Shown here: positions 5,541 through 8,058 of the stretch, in pieces
Layout: each line of letters opens with the position of its first letter
Position numbering within the stretch: position 1 is the first letter of the stretch
Assembly (NCBI GenBank): GCA_937889225.1
Contig: CALAST010000049.1
Span: forward strand, 1 to 8,058
Reading direction: 5' to 3'
Length of the DNA stretch: 8,058 nucleotides
Source of the DNA: an uncultured Lachnobacterium sp.
GTDB lineage: Bacteria; Bacillota; Clostridia; Lachnospirales; Lachnospiraceae
Position numbers and translations under genes: made by a program
The notes under the pieces: model-generated
Database searches by the model: none
The model's input: only the letters and a program-made list of their open reading frames with translations
Told to the model about the DNA's origin: nothing

Positions 5541-6779
5541 TTATTTCAATGGATATTTTGCTGTTAATTCATCTACAATTGCACGAGCTTTTTCAGATGC
5601 AGCTTCGCCTTCTTTAATCATCATAGCAATCGCTTCTGCAATCTTATCCATATCTTCGGCATTCATACCACGAGATGTAACAGCCGGAGTGCCAAGACGG
5701 ATACCGCTTGTTACGAATGGAGATTTCGGGTCGTTTGGAATTGTGTTTTTGTTACATGTAATATGTACGGAATCTAACAGTTTTTCTACTGCTTTTCCTG
5801 TTAATTCATAATTGGTTAAATCTACAAGCATTAAGTGATTATCTGTTCCACCGGATACAATCTTAATGCCACGGTCCATAAGACCTTTGCAAAGAGCCTG
5901 TGCATTGTTTACAACATTCTGCTGATATTCTTTGAAAGCCGGGTCTAATGCTTCTTTGAAACATACAGCTTTTGCAGCAATTACATGCATAAGTGGTCCA
6001 CCCTGAATTCCTGGGAATACAGCTTTGTTGAAGTTGTATTTATCAGCAACTTCCTGATTGCATAAAATCATACCACCACGAGGTCCACGAAGTGTTTTAT
6101 GTGTTGTAGTTGTTACAACATCTGCATATGGGATTGGGCTTGGATGAACACCTGCAGCTACAAGACCTGCGATATGTGCCATATCTACCATTAATACTGC
6201 TCCGCAAGCATCTGCAATTTCACGGAATTTCTTGAAATCAATTGTTCTCGCATAAGCAGATGCACCAGCGATAATCATTTTTGGTTTGCATTCCATAGCA
6301 ATTTCCATTACTTTATCATAATCAATAAAACCATCATCATTTACACCATAAGGTACAATGTTAAAATAAGAACCTGAGAAGTTTGCCGGACTTCCGTGTG
6401 TTAAATGTCCGCCATGGTCTAAGTTCATACCCATTACAGTATCGCCCGGTTTTAAAATTGCAAACTGTACTGCCATATTTGCCTGTGCTCCGGAATGTGG
6501 CTGTACGTTTACATATTCACATCCATATAATTCTTTTGCACGTTCTCTTGCTAATTCTTCTACTACGTCTACGCAGCCACATCCGCCATAATATCTTTTT
6601 CCCGGATAACCTTCTGCATATTTATTTGTCATAACACTGCCCATTGCTGACATAACAGCCGGACTAACCCAGTTTTCAGATGCAATTAATTCAATGTGGC
6701 TGTTTTGTCTGTCTAATTCACTTTCCAAGGCATTTGCCACTTCCATATCAACAGCCTTGATATCTTCCATTGTGTACAT
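5541..6779 (-). CDS. glyA: Serine hydroxymethyltransferase
   Basis: This 412-residue PLP enzyme interconverts serine and glycine with tetrahydrofolate. It is the main cytoplasmic source of one-carbon units for purine, thymidylate and methionine synthesis. Full-length fold-type I features are visible: IELIASENWVSP (30-40), the substrate loop YAEGYPGKRYYGGC (54-67), HGGHLTHG (122-129), MVDMAHIAGLVAAG with Asp199 and His202 at the PLP ring, and TTTTHKTLRGPRGG with the PLP lysine Lys228. The conserved SGIRLGTPA near the C-terminus carries the substrate-carboxylate arginine. AAAGGAG lies 8 nt before the ATG, and a strong promoter lies about 40 bp upstream of it, so the gene is probably monocistronic. 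The short leader leaves no room for a folate or glycine riboswitch at that promoter. Confidence 0.97.
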   Translation of the reverse strand: MYTMEDIKAVDMEVANALESELDRQNSHIELIASENWVSPAVMSAMGSVMTNKYAEGYPGKRYYGGCGCVDVVEELARERAKELYGCEYVNVQPHSGAQANMAVQFAILKPGDTVMGMNLDHGGHLTHGSPANFSGSYFNIVPYGVNDDGFIDYDKVMEIAMECKPKMIIAGASAYARTIDFKKFREIADACGAVLMVDMAHIAGLVAAGVHPSPIPYADVVTTTTHKTLRGPRGGMILCNQEVADKYNFNKAVFPGIQGGPLMHVIAAKAVCFKEALDPAFKEYQQNVVNNAQALCKGLMDRGIKIVSGGTDNHLMLVDLTNYELTGKAVEKLLDSVHITCNKNTIPNDPKSPFVTSGIRLGTPAVTSRGMNAEDMDKIAEAIAMMIKEGEAASEKARAIVDELTAKYPLK

Positions 6780-6818
6780 ATTTCAATCTCCTTTATTAAT
6801 TTTTTACTGACGATGTTA

Positions 6819-6847
6819 AATTTAGCATAAGTTTCTTGTTCTGTCAA
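6819..6847 (-). promoter_or_regulatory. glyA promoter
   Basis: On the minus strand, a perfect -35 TTGACA (6842-6847) and the -10 TAAATT (6819-6824) are separated by 17 nt, with TGC before the -10 forming an extended -10 element. The predicted start point is about 30 nt before the glyA ATG. Confidence 0.75.
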
Positions 6848-7122
6848 AATATATCATGTTTAAAAGTTATATTTTAAATACAGTATACTTTCTTTTTAAC
6901 AAAATAAATATTACCACCTCAATAACATTCATCTTATAAATACAAAATATGCTTGTTGCACTATGGATAACATTATAGCCGACTTTTCTATAAACAGCAA
7001 TTATAAAAGTTAGTCTTAGCTATCACATTTATTTATAAATAATATAACTTTGGCTAATTCCTATTTAAAAAACCGAAAAAAGCTTTTATGATAACCATTG
7101 TCAAACGCTTCTGAACAAAGTC
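6848..7122. other. AT-rich gap upstream of glyA
   Basis: No convincing gene is present. The stretch holds a second candidate promoter, a 14-bp AT palindrome (7029-7042), and a 21-codon minus-strand frame (6867-6932, beginning MNVIEVVIFILLKRK) that lacks a ribosome binding site. CAGTATACTT at 6881-6890 differs by one base from the palindrome at 4549-4558. Confidence 0.5.
6972..7000 (-). promoter_or_regulatory. Candidate distal promoter upstream of glyA
   Basis: A perfect TATAAT (minus strand, 6972-6977) lies 17 nt from a poor -35, TTGCTG (6995-7000). A transcript from here would give glyA a leader of roughly 185 nt or serve an undetected small gene. The -35 is weak and the region is AT-rich. 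Confidence 0.35.
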
Positions 7123-7192
7123 AAGCGGATATTCGCAATCCGCTTTGCTACTTGCTCATAACCGAATAACTGCATTTGCATTTGATTCGGTT
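7123..7192 (+). repeat. Two-hairpin dispersed repeat, copy 2
   Basis: This copy has the same architecture as copy 1 but lies on the opposite strand. Hairpin 1 is a perfect 7-bp stem, AAGCGGA (7123-7129) with TCCGCTT (7139-7145). GCTACTTGCTC follows. Hairpin 2 is an outer 8-bp stem, AACCGAAT (7160-7167) with ATTCGGTT (7185-7192), plus an inner TGC/GCA pairing. The sequence of hairpin 2 differs completely from copy 1, yet the pairing is kept. It lies between the glyA promoter region and the nifJ terminator. Confidence 0.8.
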
Positions 7193-7220
7193 AAATATTC
7201 AAAATCAACAAAATTTTAAA

Positions 7221-7248
7221 AGAGAGTCGCTCTTTCGAGCGACTCCCC
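7221..7248 (-). terminator. nifJ terminator
   Basis: A perfect 9-bp stem (GAGTCGCTC at 7224-7232 with 7237-7245) extends to 12 pairs in RNA through G-U and G-C pairs. The loop is GAAA on the minus strand, and TTTTAAAATTTTG follows. It lies about 50 nt after the PFOR stop codon. This is a classical intrinsic terminator. Confidence 0.9.
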
Positions 7249-7296
7249 TTAAACATGTTTTTCTAGTTATAACTATTTTTATTTTATTGCGATATC

Positions 7297-8058
7297 TTAT
7301 TCACCAGCGTAAAGTGTTACTAATTTCTTTAAGTGTTCGTAACGTTCTTTAGCGTTTGCTTCAGACTGAGCAAATAATTCAGCAGCTCTTTCAGGGTTGA
7401 ACTTAGCAAGTGATGCATAACGGTTTTCACCCTTAAGGAATGCCTGATAATCGCCTGTTGGTTCTTTGCTATCTAAGATAAATGCGTTCTTTCCAGCAGC
7501 TTTGAGTTCTGGATTGAAACGGAAGTTATGCCAGTAGCCAGATTCAACAGCAAGTTTTTCTTCTGTCATAGCTTTGCTCATACCTTTTCTGATACCATGG
7601 TTGATACATGGAGCGTAAGCGATGATTAAGGATGGTCCTGGATAAGCTTCTGCTTCTGCTAAAGCTTTAACAGTCTGGTTCATATCAGCACCCATAGAGA
7701 TGTGTGCAACATAAACGTATCCGTAGCTCATTGCGATACCAGCAAGGTCTTTCTTCTTCGTTTCTTTACCGCCAGCTGCGAACTGTGCAATAGCACCAAC
7801 CGGAGTAGCTTTAGAAGACTGTCCACCTGTGTTAGAGTAAACTTCTGTATCGAATACCATGATGTTGATATCTCTACCGGAAGCTAATACGTGGTCAACA
7901 CCACCGAAACCGATGTCGTATGCCCATCCGTCACCACCGAAGATCCACTGAGATTTCTTAGCGAGGAAGTCTTTATCTTTAAGGATTGCCTGAGCTTTTT
8001 CGCATCCGCAAGCTTCTAATGCAGCAACTAATTTATCTGTTGCAGCACCGTTTGTAGC
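7297..8058 (-). CDS. nifJ: Pyruvate:ferredoxin (flavodoxin) oxidoreductase, C-terminal part
   Basis: PFOR oxidises pyruvate with CoA to acetyl-CoA and CO2 and reduces ferredoxin, a central step in anaerobic energy metabolism. Only the last 254 residues are in the window; the frame is open to the edge, so the gene starts outside. The ATG at 7860 is internal. Visible are the thiamine diphosphate motif GGDGWAYDIGFGGVDHV (41-57 of the fragment), EVYSNTGGQSSKATP (72-86), which continues the cofactor site, and IAYAPCINHG, whose cysteine (151) corresponds to the C-terminal ligand of the proximal 4Fe-4S cluster (Cys1071 in Desulfovibrio africanus). The end is short and lacks the long C-terminal extension of the Desulfovibrio enzyme. 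Codon choice (many GCT, GGT, AAA, CTT) looks typical of a highly expressed gene. A strong terminator follows. Confidence 0.96.
   Translation of the reverse strand, partial: ATNGAATDKLVAALEACGCEKAQAILKDKDFLAKKSQWIFGGDGWAYDIGFGGVDHVLASGRDINIMVFDTEVYSNTGGQSSKATPVGAIAQFAAGGKETKKKDLAGIAMSYGYVYVAHISMGADMNQTVKALAEAEAYPGPSLIIAYAPCINHGIRKGMSKAMTEEKLAVESGYWHNFRFNPELKAAGKNAFILDSKEPTGDYQAFLKGENRYASLAKFNPERAAELFAQSEANAKERYEHLKKLVTLYAGE

Noticed and set aside
6780..6818. Folate or glycine riboswitch ahead of glyA
   Set aside because: The leader from the strong promoter is about 30 nt, leaving no room for an aptamer.
3752..6929. Repeated 16-mer CCACCTCAAT-ACAT at 3752-3767 and 6914-6929
   Set aside because: Fourteen of 16 bases agree, but the similarity does not extend into the flanks, and one copy is part of a terminator stem. 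It is probably chance.
7089..7103. Fur-like 7-1-7 box (TGATAAC-C-ATTGTCA)
   Set aside because: It is 12 of 14 to the consensus, but there is no nearby promoter or iron-related gene to regulate, and its own symmetry is poor.
7297..7860. A 187-residue protein starting at the ATG at 7860
   Set aside because: The reading frame stays open upstream to the window edge and encodes the thiamine diphosphate motif, so this ATG is internal to PFOR.

Overview
The window looks like chromosomal DNA of a low-GC anaerobic Firmicute, most likely a Lachnospiraceae-type Clostridium relative. The evidence is AT-rich intergenic DNA, strong AGGAGG-like ribosome binding sites, a clostridial-type pyruvate:ferredoxin oxidoreductase (PFOR), and a meso-diaminopimelate cell-wall pathway. 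The genus assignment is inference from general protein character, not from a search.

Layout. Positions 1-3640 hold a minus-strand cluster read as dapF (2681-3517), murE (1007-2479) and dapA (73-960), closed by a hairpin at 28-60. DapA commits aspartate semialdehyde to the diaminopimelate/lysine branch. DapF makes meso-diaminopimelate. MurE, with the DNPR motif of diaminopimelate-adding enzymes, attaches it to the peptidoglycan precursor. A good extended -10 promoter precedes dapF, and a terminator-like hairpin sits right at the start of its predicted leader. Positions 3640-4010 are mostly non-coding and contain a probable minus-strand terminator and one copy of a two-hairpin dispersed repeat.

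Positions 4010-5374 carry a divergent pair: an unrecognised, highly charged protein of 156 residues built from four roughly 40-residue repeats (minus strand), and a TetR-type regulator (plus strand). The shared 258-bp intergenic region contains two 10-bp palindromes centred on GTATAC. A long inverted repeat (5423-5492) separates tetR from the convergent glyA (5541-6779, serine hydroxymethyltransferase), which has a strong TTGACA/extended -10 promoter. About 440 bp of AT-rich DNA follows, with a second copy of the dispersed repeat in opposite orientation (7123-7192). The C-terminal 254 residues of PFOR (nifJ, 7297-8058, minus, running off the window) end at a clear GAAA-loop terminator.

The housekeeping genes are ordinary. 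The points most worth a second look are the paired structural repeat, whose second hairpin changes sequence but keeps its pairing; the repeat protein whose fourth unit stops exactly where one copy begins; and the hairpin and inverted repeat built into the dapF promoter and leader.
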